Assembly (NCBI GenBank): GCA_903871465.1
Contig: CAIQHB010000039.1
Location: forward strand, 62,001-126,000
Origin: an uncultured Methanosarcinales archaeon
GTDB lineage: Archaea > Halobacteriota > Methanosarcinia > Methanotrichales > Methanotrichaceae
DNA: 64,000 nucleotides
Reading direction: 5' to 3'
Under the pieces are notes generated by a model. That model searched no databases. It was not told where the DNA came from and worked only from the letters and a program-made list of their open reading frames with translations. The translations under genes and the position numbers were made by a program. This document shows, piece by piece, positions 16,194 through 25,224 of this stretch. How positions within the stretch are numbered: the first letter of the stretch is position 1; each line of letters opens with the position of its first letter.

Positions 16194-17498
16194 TCAAGGC
16201 ACCAGGCGCTTTCGGTCCCTTGGGAAGATCACAGCATCCCGAATGTTCTCCAATTTGAGCATGGTCATGACCAGCCGGGAGAGTCCCAGCCCCCAGCCGG
16301 CATGAGGCGGCATGCCGTAGCGGAAGGCCATAAGGTAGAACTCGAAGCCATCCGGGTCCAGCCCTTTCCCTATTATGCGCTCTACTAACTGGTTGTAGTC
16401 GTGTACCCTCTGGGCCCCGCTGGCCAGCTCCATGCGCGGATGCATGAGGTCAAATCCCCGGCAGACCTCGGGCTTATCCTCGTAGGGCAAGGTGTAGTAG
16501 GGCTTTATGGAAGACGGCCAGTCCGTGAGGAAGTAATGTTCGCCGATGGTCTCGCCCAGGAACCTCTCCGTCTCTGTGTCCAGATCATCTCCCCACTGCA
16601 TCTTCACTCCCCCCTTCTCTCCGGCCATTTCCAGCGCCTCGGTGTAAGTGATCCTCTTGAAGGGAAGCTTCGGAACCTGTAAGTCCAGGCCCAAGACACC
16701 CAACTGGTAGCGGCAATTAAGAGCTACATACTCATAGGCCCCGACCACTGCCCCTTCCAGTATCTCCATGACATCTTTGTCGTCGGCAAAGCTGACCTCA
16801 AGGTCGATGGAGATGGCTTCATTCAGGTGGCGGCGCGTGTCGTGCTCCTCCGCCCGAAATATGGGCCCAATCTCGAAGACTTTGTCCATGCCCGCACTCA
16901 TAAGCATCTGCTTGTAGAGCTGTGGGCTCTGGTTTAGAAAGGCCTCCTTCTCAAAGTAGCTGATGGGGAAGAGATCAGTTCCACCCTCGGTAGCCGCAGC
17001 CACTATCTTGGGGGTGAAGACCTCAGTAATCCCTTTCTCGTAAAAATAGTCTCTGAGGCAACGAAGCACTGCACTCTCAATCTCGAAGGCAGCCAGAACA
17101 CATGGCCTCCTAATATCCATGAACCTGGCGTCCAGGCGAGTGTCCAGCTCACAGGCCACCTTCTCTGTGGGGTCCAAGGGCAAGGGCACCTGTGCGACGC
17201 TTAGCACTTTGATCTCCGTGGGAAGGATCTCGTATCCACGGGGCGCTTTCGGCTCTGCCTTCACATTTCCCCGAACCACTACTACGCTCTCCCGGCTTAT
17301 GGTGCGCGCGCTCTTAAACAATTCTTTTCCTAGCAGCTTCTTGACTAACGTTATCTGAGCCAGGCCGGTTCTATCTCGCAGCACCAGGAAGGCTATGCCT
17401 CCTAAGTCGCGAGACTCGTGGGCGAAGCCTGCCAGAGTAACCTCTTTTCCGTCCATTTCCGCAGAAATATCGCCTGAATAATGAGTTCTAAGGATCAA
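16194..17498 (-). CDS. aspS: Aspartyl-tRNA synthetase, archaeal type
   Basis: A 434-residue class II synthetase that charges tRNA with aspartate. The N-terminal OB-fold (residues 10-105, [20 protein letters not shown]) binds the anticodon. The catalytic domain has motif 2 ([14 protein letters not shown], near 210-224) and motif 3 ([11 protein letters not shown], near 403-413). Length and lack of the bacterial insertion domain mark the archaeal/eukaryotic type; in archaea without AsnRS this form also makes Asp-tRNA(Asn), which I cannot decide here. The start is TTG at 17498, giving the expected [10 protein letters not shown] opening, with a CTTTTATATC promoter element about 40 bp upstream. Confidence 0.95.
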   Translation of the reverse strand: MILRTHYSGDISAEMDGKEVTLAGFAHESRDLGGIAFLVLRDRTGLAQITLVKKLLGKELFKSARTISRESVVVVRGNVKAEPKAPRGYEILPTEIKVLSVAQVPLPLDPTEKVACELDTRLDARFMDIRRPCVLAAFEIESAVLRCLRDYFYEKGITEVFTPKIVAAATEGGTDLFPISYFEKEAFLNQSPQLYKQMLMSAGMDKVFEIGPIFRAEEHDTRRHLNEAISIDLEVSFADDKDVMEILEGAVVGAYEYVALNCRYQLGVLGLDLQVPKLPFKRITYTEALEMAGEKGGVKMQWGDDLDTETERFLGETIGEHYFLTDWPSSIKPYYTLPYEDKPEVCRGFDLMHPRMELASGAQRVHDYNQLVERIIGKGLDPDGFEFYLMAFRYGMPPHAGWGLGLSRLVMTMLKLENIRDAVIFPRDRKRLVP

Positions 17499-17742
17499 GT
17501 CATCTCACGCTAGCGAGAATGAATTCCTGATATAAAAGCCGTCTGATAAACAAAAAAACAACTTGAAGAATAAAGACAAATAAGATAAGGTACTAATAAT
17601 TTCTAGACATGTCTTGAGCCGTTCATAGACGCCCCACCACATAATTACCCGGCGTATTAACCATGCAATCTCAGGTACCGATAGAAGATGGAATCAAGAT
17701 CCGTAAGAGAACGGGCCTCGAATGCCTGGGAAAACGAGGTGA

Positions 17743-18426
17743 ATGGATTTGAATTTTATAGAGAGGATGCCTACAGGAATTCCAGGTTTGGACGATATGA
17801 TTGAGGGTGGGCTTCCCATACCGTCCCTCATTCTTGTGGCAGGCGACGCGGGGGCAGGTAAGACTACATTTTGCACCCAGTTTCTCTGCAAAGGCGCAGA
17901 TCGAGGCGAGCACGGGCTCTACCTCCTAACTTTCGGCGGACCGCCTGATCTGCTGTTCAATTTTGCCTCCAGTTACGAATTTGTGAAGAGAACCTATTTC
18001 GAGAAGGAGATCTACTACGTAGAGCTGGAAGGCATAATAGAAAAGGCAGGAAGATCAAACGAAATTTTGGAAGCCGTCGAGATGCAGATCGATTTGGTCA
18101 AACCTGCTCGAATCGTCATGGAAAATCTATCCGTCCTGGAAGATGTGCTAAAGGACGAATACTGGCATTTCCTAATCAAGCTATCGCACCTGATCAAGAA
18201 AAAGGGATTGGTAGCATTGGTTGCAGAGGATGCATTGCCCGGAGCTCCGTACCCGATACCAATAGCACAAGTTGCAGACGGAATAATATTGCTGCATAAT
18301 GTTGAAATAAATTTAACAAGAATGAGGTCCATCGAGATCCTGAAGATGTGCGGCACCTCTCACCATTCAGGAAAGCGTGCAGTAGATATATCCGTTAAAG
18401 GAATAGTAATTTACCCGGGTTTATAG
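17743..18426 (+). CDS. KaiC/RecA-like ATPase, single domain
   Basis: The 227-residue protein has the KaiC opening TGIPGLDDMIEGGLPIPS, Walker A GDAGAGKTT (residues 34-42), and a RecA-like core with ARIVMENLSVLEDV near the Walker B strand, where the usual acidic residue is shifted. Such archaeal proteins are ATP-driven signalling or regulatory switches rather than recombinases. The gene ends 2 nt before a two-helix membrane protein, which overlaps a symporter fused to DUF835 domains. This linkage suggests that the ATPase works with the membrane complex. GAGGTGA lies directly before the ATG. Confidence 0.85.
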   Translation: MDLNFIERMPTGIPGLDDMIEGGLPIPSLILVAGDAGAGKTTFCTQFLCKGADRGEHGLYLLTFGGPPDLLFNFASSYEFVKRTYFEKEIYYVELEGIIEKAGRSNEILEAVEMQIDLVKPARIVMENLSVLEDVLKDEYWHFLIKLSHLIKKKGLVALVAEDALPGAPYPIPIAQVADGIILLHNVEINLTRMRSIEILKMCGTSHHSGKRAVDISVKGIVIYPGL

Positions 18427-18428
18427 CT

Positions 18429-18638
18429 ATGCCGCACTCCTACCACGATCTCCTCGGCCAGAAAGAGTTCTGGGCTTTTCTCTTCGTCTTAGGATGGCTG
18501 CTCCTCAACTGGCCCATGCTCACTCTGAGCTACGGCTACGCCGTGATGGGCATACCTCTGATATTGATATACATAACAGCAGTATGGCTCGCGATCATAA
18601 TCATGCTCTATCTATTCGACCGGGGGATTTACGAATGA
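18429..18638 (+). CDS. Small two-helix membrane protein, probable symporter subunit
   Basis: A 69-residue protein with two hydrophobic helices (about 14-33, FWAFLFVLGWLLLNWPML, and 38-62, IPLILIYITAVWLAIIIMLY). It starts 2 nt after the KaiC-like gene and its stop overlaps the symporter start as ATGA (18635-18638), so the three are very likely cotranslated. Small two-helix partners (DUF485, DUF997 or DUF3311 type) accompany many SSS-family transporters such as ActP and PutP relatives. By size and position this belongs to that group, though I cannot place it in one family. Confidence 0.8.
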   Translation: MPHSYHDLLGQKEFWAFLFVLGWLLLNWPMLTLSYGYAVMGIPLILIYITAVWLAIIIMLYLFDRGIYE

Positions 18639-21600
18639 TAGGACCCAATATTGCTCTGGCCGCCATGGTCCTTTATTTGCTGCTGCTCTTTGCCATAGCC
18701 AGATATGCCGACCACCGGAAACACTTAGGCAAAAGCATCGTTGCCAACCCCTATGTTTATGCCCTTTCTCTATGCGTCTATGTCTCAGCCTGGACCTTTT
18801 ACGGCTCGATAGGAAGAGCGGCTTCCACCGGCCTGGAATTCTTGCCCATTTACCTGGGACCCGTCTTAGCCATGACTTTGGGCTGGATAGTCATCAGAAA
18901 AATGATTTCCGTCTCAAAAGAGCACAGGCTCACATCCATCAGCGACTTTCTAAGCTTCCGCTACGGTCGAAGCTATGCCATAGGTGCCGTGGTAGCCGTA
19001 CTGAGCCTTATAATGGTGACACCCTATGTAGCCCTGCAGCTCATAGCCATCTCTACATCACTGGAGATCCTGAGCGGTCCTCACATATTGCTGGACTTCC
19101 CGGTGGAAAGTGAGCTCGTGGTGGCTCTTCTCCTGGGAGCCTTCGCGGTTATTTTCGGCGCACGTCATCTCGACCCCATGGAGCATCATGAGGGACTGAT
19201 CGCCGTTGTAGCTTTTGAATCCCTGGTCAAATTAGTGGCATTTCTCCTGGCGGGGCTTTTCGTCGCCTACGGCATCTTTGGAGGCTATGGAAATATATTG
19301 AGCCAGATGGTCGACCAGGCCAAGAACAATCCGGCGTATGCCGATCTCATTGATGTCAAGTATCCCCTCTGGTTCTCCCTGACTCTGATATCCTTCTTCG
19401 CAATTCTATTCTTGCCCAGACAGTTCCATGTCATGGTAGTGGAAAACTGCGAGGAGAAGCACCTCAAGAAGGCAATGTGGCTCTTTCCTCTCTATCTCCT
19501 ATTGATCAACCTATTCGTTCCGGCCATTGCCTGGGGAGGATTGCTCCTCAATACAGGAGGCCTGAAGGATGCCTTCATAATAACTATACCTTACACTCAT
19601 AATCAGGATTTACTTTCGCTCTTCGTCTTCATAGGAGGGACCTCGGCCGCCACCGCCATGATCCTGGTTGAATCCGTAGCTGTGGGCACTATGCTTCTCA
19701 ACGACCTGGAGTTGCCGTACATCTTGAGACATATAAAAAAGCAAAAAAATCTTGCCGATACTCTCCTCAACACTAGGAGATTAAACATACTTCTGGTGGT
19801 GCTCCTGGGGTATCTCTACTCGCGCGCTGTAAATTACCAGATACTGGCAGATATTGGCATCGTCTCTTTCCTGGCGGCCAGTCAGCTGGCACCTGCCGCC
19901 CTGGGAGGCCTGTACTGGAAGAGAGGCAACCGTCAAGGAGCCATGGCCGGGCTGGTATCCGGCTTCTTGCTGTGGACCTACACCGCCCTCATTCCTACAG
20001 TTGCCGGAAAGAGCGGTGTACTGGCAAATTTGGTCAGTGATGGACCCTTCGGCATTGCCTTCCTCAAGCCCACGGATCTCTTGGGCCTTGACCTGGACAA
20101 ATGGAGCAACTCCGTCTTCTGGACACTTCTTTTCAATTGCAGCCTGTACGTTCTCATATCGCTCCAGACGACGGCCAGTACAAAAGAATTGGCCATCGCC
20201 AAATGCTTCGTAGATAACTGCCATGAAGAGGCCCTGCCACCGGATAATGAACGACGGGTAATACGTCAGGGAACAGTTGAAGAGCTGGAGGCAACTCTGG
20301 CGCGCTACATAGGCGAGGAGACTGCAAAGACCCAGGTCAATGATTACTTGGAACATCTTGGCACCAGCCGGGAGAAGATTGAGACGAAGCAGCTCCTTGA
20401 GCTGTGGGATCAGTTCGAGAAGACGCTCACGGGCTCCGTAGGGTCTTCCGCTGCAAGGATGATAGTAGAAGATCAGGTGCCCGTAAAGCCGGTAAAGGAA
20501 GAAACGAAAGCAACGCTCCCAACGTATGATTTGAAGACGGGAAAGCTCTACGTAGTGCCTGAGATTGCCTATGAGGTCTTTACAGATCAGATCACCCATG
20601 GTATAGAGGGGCTATGCATAACCCATTATGCTCCTGAAGATGTGAGGCTTCGCTGGGGCTTCAAGGAGACGCCCATCATCAAGCTGAGCGATGAGAAGGG
20701 AAGCGATCGCTACATCTCCCCGCGAAATTTGCCGCTCCTTTTCATGACCATAAAAGCATTTGTCGAATCCAGCAAAAACAGCATTGTGCTCATTGACAGC
20801 ATTGAGCAGCTGGTGAAAGAGAATGAGGACCTGGTACCGGAGAGAGATATGCTGGACTTCGTCTACCAGATGGAGCTACTTGGCCATAAGACACATCTGA
20901 TACTGGCGGAGAAGCCGGAGTTTGTTCACATGCCCATGACATCCAGCGTCAACGAGGTCAAGGAGCTGCTCTTCTCTCTGGGCTCACTTTCTATGTATCT
21001 ATTCCGTCTCTTCTCGGAATCTATGCTCTCTAGTCTGAGCGAAGGAGTGAGAAAAGAGGTGGTAACAGCTGCCAACGAAGCAATAGCATCAGGCGAGTTA
21101 TTTGAGAGCACGGCCAGGGACGGGAAGACATGCGATGACTCCAGTGTGGTCTGTGAGCCGGATATGCAGGATGCTTTGCTTTCCTTGCCGCCTCTGAATG
21201 TCAGGTACGATTTGGTGCTGACAAGACGTGGCTTCTTCACGGCTCTGAGAAGGCTAGCCAGAATCATCAAAGCGCACGAACCCGCCTTTGACCATATCAA
21301 TGCCCTGCCAGGTCTCATGAAGAGCTACGGGCGGAGTCCCTATGAGATATCTCTCATCCCGGGAACAACTTACATCATTGAGGAAGAAAAGCCGCAAAAA
21401 ATCCTGGAGATCTTCAGCGAGCTGGTGATGCATGGCATGGAAGGCCTCTGCCTGAGCCGTTACAATCCCGAGACTCTGTATGAGAGGTATAATGTGCCGG
21501 AAGATACCGTTATATGGCTGACGCAAAAGAGCGAGCCGGGATACAGAACCGTGGACCCAACGAACTTCCCCCGCCTGAGCAGCGTGATATCCGATTTCCT

Positions 21601-21811
21601 TAACAGAGCGAACTATCCTCTTATCCTCCTGGAAGGCATGGGGTATCTCATTACTCAGAGCAATTACGAGACCGTACTCCGGTTCGTTCAATCCCAGAGA
21701 GATGAAATTGCCCTGAAGAATGCCATAATGCTGGTGCACATAGATCCACTGTCTCTGGACATAAAAGAGCTGCACCGATTGGCCAGCGAGATGGAGCATT
21801 TCAAGGTATGA
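18635..21811 (+). CDS. Sodium/solute symporter fused to two C-terminal DUF835 domains
   Basis: From the ATG at 18635 the protein has 1058 residues; a longer frame from 18494 would read through the preceding gene. Residues 1 to about 510 form an SSS-family transporter of 12-13 helices (YVSAWTFYGSIGRAASTGLE, LTSISDFLSFRYGRSYAIGA, LPRQFHVMVVENCEEKHL). A linker follows. DUF835 domains lie at about 629-770 (ITHGIEGLCITHYAPEDVR) and 900-1050 (VMHGMEGLCLSRYNPETLY). DUF835 is an archaeal domain often found in signalling proteins. The layout recalls bacterial SSS-histidine kinase sensors such as CbrA, so sensing coupled to transport is inferred. The transported solute is unknown; acetate is one possibility. 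Confidence 0.88.
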   Translation: MIGPNIALAAMVLYLLLLFAIARYADHRKHLGKSIVANPYVYALSLCVYVSAWTFYGSIGRAASTGLEFLPIYLGPVLAMTLGWIVIRKMISVSKEHRLTSISDFLSFRYGRSYAIGAVVAVLSLIMVTPYVALQLIAISTSLEILSGPHILLDFPVESELVVALLLGAFAVIFGARHLDPMEHHEGLIAVVAFESLVKLVAFLLAGLFVAYGIFGGYGNILSQMVDQAKNNPAYADLIDVKYPLWFSLTLISFFAILFLPRQFHVMVVENCEEKHLKKAMWLFPLYLLLINLFVPAIAWGGLLLNTGGLKDAFIITIPYTHNQDLLSLFVFIGGTSAATAMILVESVAVGTMLLNDLELPYILRHIKKQKNLADTLLNTRRLNILLVVLLGYLYSRAVNYQILADIGIVSFLAASQLAPAALGGLYWKRGNRQGAMAGLVSGFLLWTYTALIPTVAGKSGVLANLVSDGPFGIAFLKPTDLLGLDLDKWSNSVFWTLLFNCSLYVLISLQTTASTKELAIAKCFVDNCHEEALPPDNERRVIRQGTVEELEATLARYIGEETAKTQVNDYLEHLGTSREKIETKQLLELWDQFEKTLTGSVGSSAARMIVEDQVPVKPVKEETKATLPTYDLKTGKLYVVPEIAYEVFTDQITHGIEGLCITHYAPEDVRLRWGFKETPIIKLSDEKGSDRYISPRNLPLLFMTIKAFVESSKNSIVLIDSIEQLVKENEDLVPERDMLDFVYQMELLGHKTHLILAEKPEFVHMPMTSSVNEVKELLFSLGSLSMYLFRLFSESMLSSLSEGVRKEVVTAANEAIASGELFESTARDGKTCDDSSVVCEPDMQDALLSLPPLNVRYDLVLTRRGFFTALRRLARIIKAHEPAFDHINALPGLMKSYGRSPYEISLIPGTTYIIEEEKPQKILEIFSELVMHGMEGLCLSRYNPETLYERYNVPEDTVIWLTQKSEPGYRTVDPTNFPRLSSVISDFLNRANYPLILLEGMGYLITQSNYETVLRFVQSQRDEIALKNAIMLVHIDPLSLDIKELHRLASEMEHFKV

Positions 21812-21861
21812 TGCCGGAAAAAGGAGACTTTTTAATAGTTTGTACTCCCTAGTCTGTCGAT

Positions 21862-22104
21862 ATGATTGAAGCTGGATTCGTGTTATTAATCATTGTCATA
21901 ATCTTCGGTGCATTCTTGATCCTGAGATCCATCAAGAACTTCATCATAAATGCAGTTGTGGGGCTAGTGATTCTTTTTCTTGCCAACCATGTTGCTGGCC
22001 TGGACATCGGTTACAGCTGGCTGGTAATATTGATCTGCGGCATCGGCGGGATCCTGGGCGCTTTCCTGGTCATCTTGCTACATTTTCTGGGCCTTGGATT
22101 TTAG
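21862..22104 (+). CDS. BofA-like small membrane protein
   Basis: An 80-residue protein with three hydrophobic helices (about 3-20, 28-45 and 52-77). The segment NFIINAVVGLVILFLANHVAG matches the core of the pro-sigma-K processing inhibitor BofA family, which in archaea has no sporulation role and no known function. CTTTTTAATAG at 21828-21838 is placed as a TATA box for a nearly leaderless transcript. It is monocistronic, convergent with cdc6. Confidence 0.75.
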   Translation: MIEAGFVLLIIVIIFGAFLILRSIKNFIINAVVGLVILFLANHVAGLDIGYSWLVILICGIGGILGAFLVILLHFLGLGF

Positions 22105-22168
22105 CCCAGGCTCGTGTGATGGAGGCAAGAGAAGTTCCACATTGCTAAGAGCGATCTCGTTGAAGAAT

Positions 22169-22192
22169 CAGAGGAGTCAGGACGCTCCTCTG
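22169..22192. terminator. Bidirectional hairpin between bofA-like gene and cdc6
   Basis: CAGAGGAG (22169-22176) and CTCCTCTG (22185-22192) form a perfect 8-bp stem with an 8-nt loop. It lies between two convergent stop codons and is followed by an A/T-rich run, so it could serve both. Confidence 0.5.
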
Positions 22193-22211
22193 AAATAATT
22201 GCCGCAGGAGA

Positions 22212-23441
22212 TCAAAGGCTCAGACGAGCTTGCTGAGGTACATTGACGTTGGCCAGGACCTTTAGCCGGTAATCTTGTTGCAGAGTGGCCTTGAGTTTAC
22301 CGGAATAGACACTCAATGTGATCTCTTTGGTCCTACCGTACCGGCCCTTGCTGACCACGATAGTATGCAGGATACCCAGCATATCCAGTTCGGCAATGAG
22401 ATCCGTTATTCTGCGATGGGTCAGATAGTCTGTCTCAACCAAGGGACATAGCTGTTTGTACATGTTGTAGACAGCGCTGGTGGTGATGTTTCTTGTGCCC
22501 TGTTCCTCTAAGAGAACAATGCTGTAGAGTACCAGTTTGGACTGAGTGGGCAGAGTTTTGATCACTTCTTCTACTCGATCCTGCTCTATTTTTTCTCTGG
22601 CCTGGCGCACATGCTCCTCGCCTACGAAAACGGAGTGTGCTCTTTCTGCCAGCTCTCCGGATATGCGCAAGAGATCAAGGGCTCGACGGGCATCACCATG
22701 TTCTTGTGCTGCAAATGCTGCACATAATGGTATGACGCTCTCCTGAAGAACACCAGGACAGAAGGCCACATTTGCCCTCTGTTCCAGGATGTCCCTAATC
22801 TGCTCGGCATCGTATGGTGGAAAGATGATCTCATCCTCGCCTAGAGAGCTTCTGACTCTTGGATCCAGAAACTCTGTGAATTTGAGGTCATTTGAGATAC
22901 CAATAATGCTGACCCTCGAACGAAGGAGGTCGGAATTTACCCGCGAGAGATTGTAGAGAACGTCATCTCCCTTTCGTACCAGCTTGTCCACTTCGTCCAG
23001 CATTATCACTACGACCTGCTTCTCTTCATCCAGAGCATTCCTGAACTCTGCATAGACCTGATCTGTAGGCCAGCCGGTCATAGGGATCTCTTTGTCGAAG
23101 TGTCTGGCCAGATGTGCCAGAATCCTGTACTGGGTATCCACAACTTCGCAGTTGATGTAGATCACAGCGCATTTCATGTCGCCAAAGCCTGCTTCCTCCA
23201 GTTCTTTTCCTACGTACTTGGCTACGGCGGTCTTTCCAGTACCGGTCTTTCCATAGATGAGAACATTGGAGGGGGTTTCACCTCTTAATGCAGGAACTAA
23301 AATTGATGCCAAGTTATTGATCTGCTCTTCTCGATGAGGCAGCTCACTTGGTGTATATGTTGGGCGCAGGACATCTCTAGATTGAAAAATGCCTTCCTGC
23401 GCTAATAAATCGGCAAATAACCCTTTGTATATAGATACCAA
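22212..23441 (-). CDS. cdc6: Orc1/Cdc6 replication initiator
   Basis: About 409 residues. The AAA+ module has Walker A (GKTGTGKTAVAK, about 64-75), Walker B (VVVIMLDEVDKL) and sensor 1 (IIGISNDLKF), and the C-terminal winged helix (TSAVYNMYKQL, LTHRRITDLIAELDMLGI) binds origin repeats. The protein recognises ORB elements and loads the MCM helicase. I take TTG at 23441 as start because GAGGGG lies 7 nt upstream; a TTG at 23456 is also in frame. The adjacent upstream region carries ORB-like repeats and AT-rich DNA, so this is probably the origin-linked copy. Confidence 0.95.
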   Translation of the reverse strand: MVSIYKGLFADLLAQEGIFQSRDVLRPTYTPSELPHREEQINNLASILVPALRGETPSNVLIYGKTGTGKTAVAKYVGKELEEAGFGDMKCAVIYINCEVVDTQYRILAHLARHFDKEIPMTGWPTDQVYAEFRNALDEEKQVVVIMLDEVDKLVRKGDDVLYNLSRVNSDLLRSRVSIIGISNDLKFTEFLDPRVRSSLGEDEIIFPPYDAEQIRDILEQRANVAFCPGVLQESVIPLCAAFAAQEHGDARRALDLLRISGELAERAHSVFVGEEHVRQAREKIEQDRVEEVIKTLPTQSKLVLYSIVLLEEQGTRNITTSAVYNMYKQLCPLVETDYLTHRRITDLIAELDMLGILHTIVVSKGRYGRTKEITLSVYSGKLKATLQQDYRLKVLANVNVPQQARLSL

Positions 23442-23500
23442 GATAATTCCCCTCAAACCAAATTCATATCGTTCTGGGGGATATTAAGAGTTATGGTAAA

Positions 23501-23523
23501 CTCCCCTTGGCTTCCATTGGAAC
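23501..23523 (-). promoter_or_regulatory. ORB-like origin recognition element 1
   Basis: On the minus strand this reads GTTCCAATGGAAGCCAAGGG followed by GAG. It has the dyad core TTCCA-TGGAA and the downstream G-string of archaeal ORB elements. It lies 60 bp upstream of cdc6. Confidence 0.75.
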
Positions 23524-23530
23524 TCTGCCC

Positions 23531-23558
23531 TCCCACCCCATGGTTTCCAGTGGAAATC
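23531..23558 (-). promoter_or_regulatory. ORB-like origin recognition element 2
   Basis: On the minus strand it contains TTTCCACTGGAAACCATGGG and then a further G-rich run. Its core at 23545-23555 is 33 bp (about three helical turns) from the core of element 1, and both point the same way, as in cooperative Cdc6 binding arrays. Confidence 0.75.
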
Positions 23559-24166
23559 AAATAAAATCAATGTTGGTTCTCTTGATAGATAGTAAAATAA
23601 AATCAGTCAGTTGTAGCTATGAATTTACTTGTATTTAAGTTTTATTACAAGAAAACTAACGAGTACTATCACTGTTATTGGGTATAAAAAGAGTAATTTT
23701 TCCGACTAAATGTGGCTGTTACGCCTTAAATCCGTTTGTTTTTTCGTGTTTTTGAAAGCAAGCAAATGACGACTCATCGCGCGAGTGACCTAAATTTTTT
23801 TGGAAATAGCATCGGGCAATCTTCTTTTCTTCATTTCATTGATAACTAGGAAATGGTGTATAAATAAACTTTACGGAATAATATTTTGCTTTTTCGTTTG
23901 CAGTTTCTTATTTCGCAATCTCTTTTAATTTCTCTTCTCTAATTCAATTGCTTTTCAGAATATTTTCGAATGCTCGTGTCTTATGTCTCTTCTCATATCA
24001 AGCTTCATCAAATCGCGATAAGATCGTAATCGCTCCAGGTTGCCTGATGACAGCAAATCATTGAGACAAGAGTGCATCCTACTAATTCATCCATATTAAA
24101 TAGCTAAGAGCCGAAAATGCACTATAATTGCAGTCTATATCATGGGCTGATGGGTGAAGAGACAGA

Positions 24167-24192
24167 GGTTCCAGTGGAAATCACACGGTCAC
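24167..24192 (+). promoter_or_regulatory. ORB-like origin recognition element 3, inverted
   Basis: GGTTCCAGTGGAAATCACAC shares the TTCCAGTGGAA core (24169-24179) with elements 1 and 2 but faces the other way and has only a weak G-string (CGGTC). It marks the far side of the AT-rich segment. Confidence 0.6.
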
Positions 24193-24310
24193 CCTTATCC
24201 CAGCATCCTCATGTTTAGGAGCGTCTTTGACGCAAAAGGGTCATTTTTTGTTCTTTTTCGTATCTTCAGCCAATAATAGACGCTTGTTCAATTGTATTCG
24301 GGAGAGAAGT

Positions 24311-24586
24311 TTAAGCTACAGGTATGGTCTCCAGCTGGCTGGCAACATTCCAGATCAGAGTTCTGGTATGAAGGGGAATATTGGGGTCGTTGCTTATCTC
24401 GTCAAGTATTGAGATAGCGGATGCAGCCTTGATTGCGTCGCTTGCCTTCTCGTCCGCGAGGATGGTCTTTACGCTCTCAGCAGAGCGCCTGATATTCCTC
24501 GGGACGGCGTCATCACTCATAATACGTTCTAATACCTCAACGCATTGCTTAAGGACATTTTCAGCTGTCGTAGAATCACCACCCAT
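24311..24586 (-). CDS. UPF0147 family protein
   Basis: A 91-residue, fully helical soluble protein. [20 protein letters not shown] and [20 protein letters not shown] are the hallmark segments of UPF0147, an archaeal family of unknown function found next to informational genes. Its ATG at 24586 is about 100 bp from the divergent p27-like gene, leaving room for two promoters. It lies on the far side of the putative origin from cdc6. Confidence 0.9.
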   Translation of the reverse strand: MGGDSTTAENVLKQCVEVLERIMSDDAVPRNIRRSAESVKTILADEKASDAIKAASAISILDEISNDPNIPLHTRTLIWNVASQLETIPVA

Positions 24587-24686
24587 ATCTATGGGAAAAA
24601 GGTTAATGACGGTATCCGTCTTAATCAGTTGTACGAAGATGCTATATCGTTGTATTTAAACGTATGTGGATGAGAGTGATGGGACA

Positions 24687-25148
24687 ATGGATGAGGATGA
24701 AGTTCTCGGCAAAATAACAAAGCTTCTGGAGAAGGGTTGCACTATGCTGGCTACGCATCATGACTGTGGTGCGCCCCTCTTCCGTTGCCAGGGGGAGGTC
24801 GTCTGCCCGGTTTGCTCCTTTCCCGATAAGCAGCTATCGTCTCTGGGCAATGCGGAGATTTCAGGCTCTGCGGCTCAAGGTGACAAATCAAATCCCGAGT
24901 GGGCACCTTTATCAGAGAAAGGGGCTGGTGAAGGCTTGTCGGAGAGACCCGTAACAAAAGAGGCGGTCATTGAAACCCGGGAAGATGTTGAATTTATGAG
25001 GGCGAAGGCGAACCTGCGTGCGTCTTTGCTGCGCCGCCTGGGAGAGCTCACAAGGTGCCTGGAAGTGGAACAGGATCTGGATAGGCTGAAGAAGCAATTA
25101 GACTGCATTGAGGGTTTACTGCGAGTGTTTCGATCCATGCAGGGCTGA
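24687..25148 (+). CDS. Sjogren/scleroderma autoantigen 1 (p27)-type zinc-ribbon protein
   Basis: The N-terminal half has LLEKGCTMLATHHDCGAPLF followed by CxxC pairs (about C27, C34, C40, C43), the zinc-ribbon of the SSSCA1/ZNRD2 family. The C-terminal 60 residues form a predicted helical hairpin with heptad spacing (LGELTRCLEVEQDLDRLKKQ). Archaeal members have no established role. A GTG at 24666 opens the same frame, but TGTATTTAAAC at 24651-24661 would start transcription near 24682, so the ATG at 24687 is preferred. Confidence 0.82.
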   Translation: MDEDEVLGKITKLLEKGCTMLATHHDCGAPLFRCQGEVVCPVCSFPDKQLSSLGNAEISGSAAQGDKSNPEWAPLSEKGAGEGLSERPVTKEAVIETREDVEFMRAKANLRASLLRRLGELTRCLEVEQDLDRLKKQLDCIEGLLRVFRSMQG

Positions 25149-25196
25149 GCCTCTCTGATCTCCTTAATAGGGGCTCAGATCTTGGTGTTCGCAGAT

Positions 25197-25216
25197 CTCC
25201 ACTGGAAATAAAGGGG
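25197..25216 (+). promoter_or_regulatory. Isolated ORB-like element upstream of the lipoprotein gene
   Basis: CTCCACTGGAAATAAAGGGG has the ORB core and a full G-string, in the plus orientation. It lies 1.7 kb from cdc6, outside the AT-rich origin segment. It also covers the ribosome binding site of the gene at 25225, so the match could be partly fortuitous. Confidence 0.5.
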
Positions 25217-25224
25217 TTGATCAA

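Larger units (their letters stand above)
23457..24195. other. Probable chromosomal replication origin (oriC) beside cdc6
   Basis: A gene-free, strongly AT-rich stretch lies directly upstream of cdc6, with ORB-like elements at both ends in opposite orientation: two at 23501-23558 (minus) and one at 24167-24192 (plus). The interior (23560-24165) holds T-rich runs and TTTTTTTGG, suitable as a duplex-unwinding element. This matches the archaeal pattern of Orc1/Cdc6-linked origins. No open frame of note is present between 23457 and 24226. Confidence 0.8.

Noticed and set aside
18494-18634. N-terminal 47-codon extension of the symporter frame
   Set aside because: It reads through the small membrane protein gene out of frame, is His/Arg-rich, and the ATGA overlap at 18635 explains the start better.
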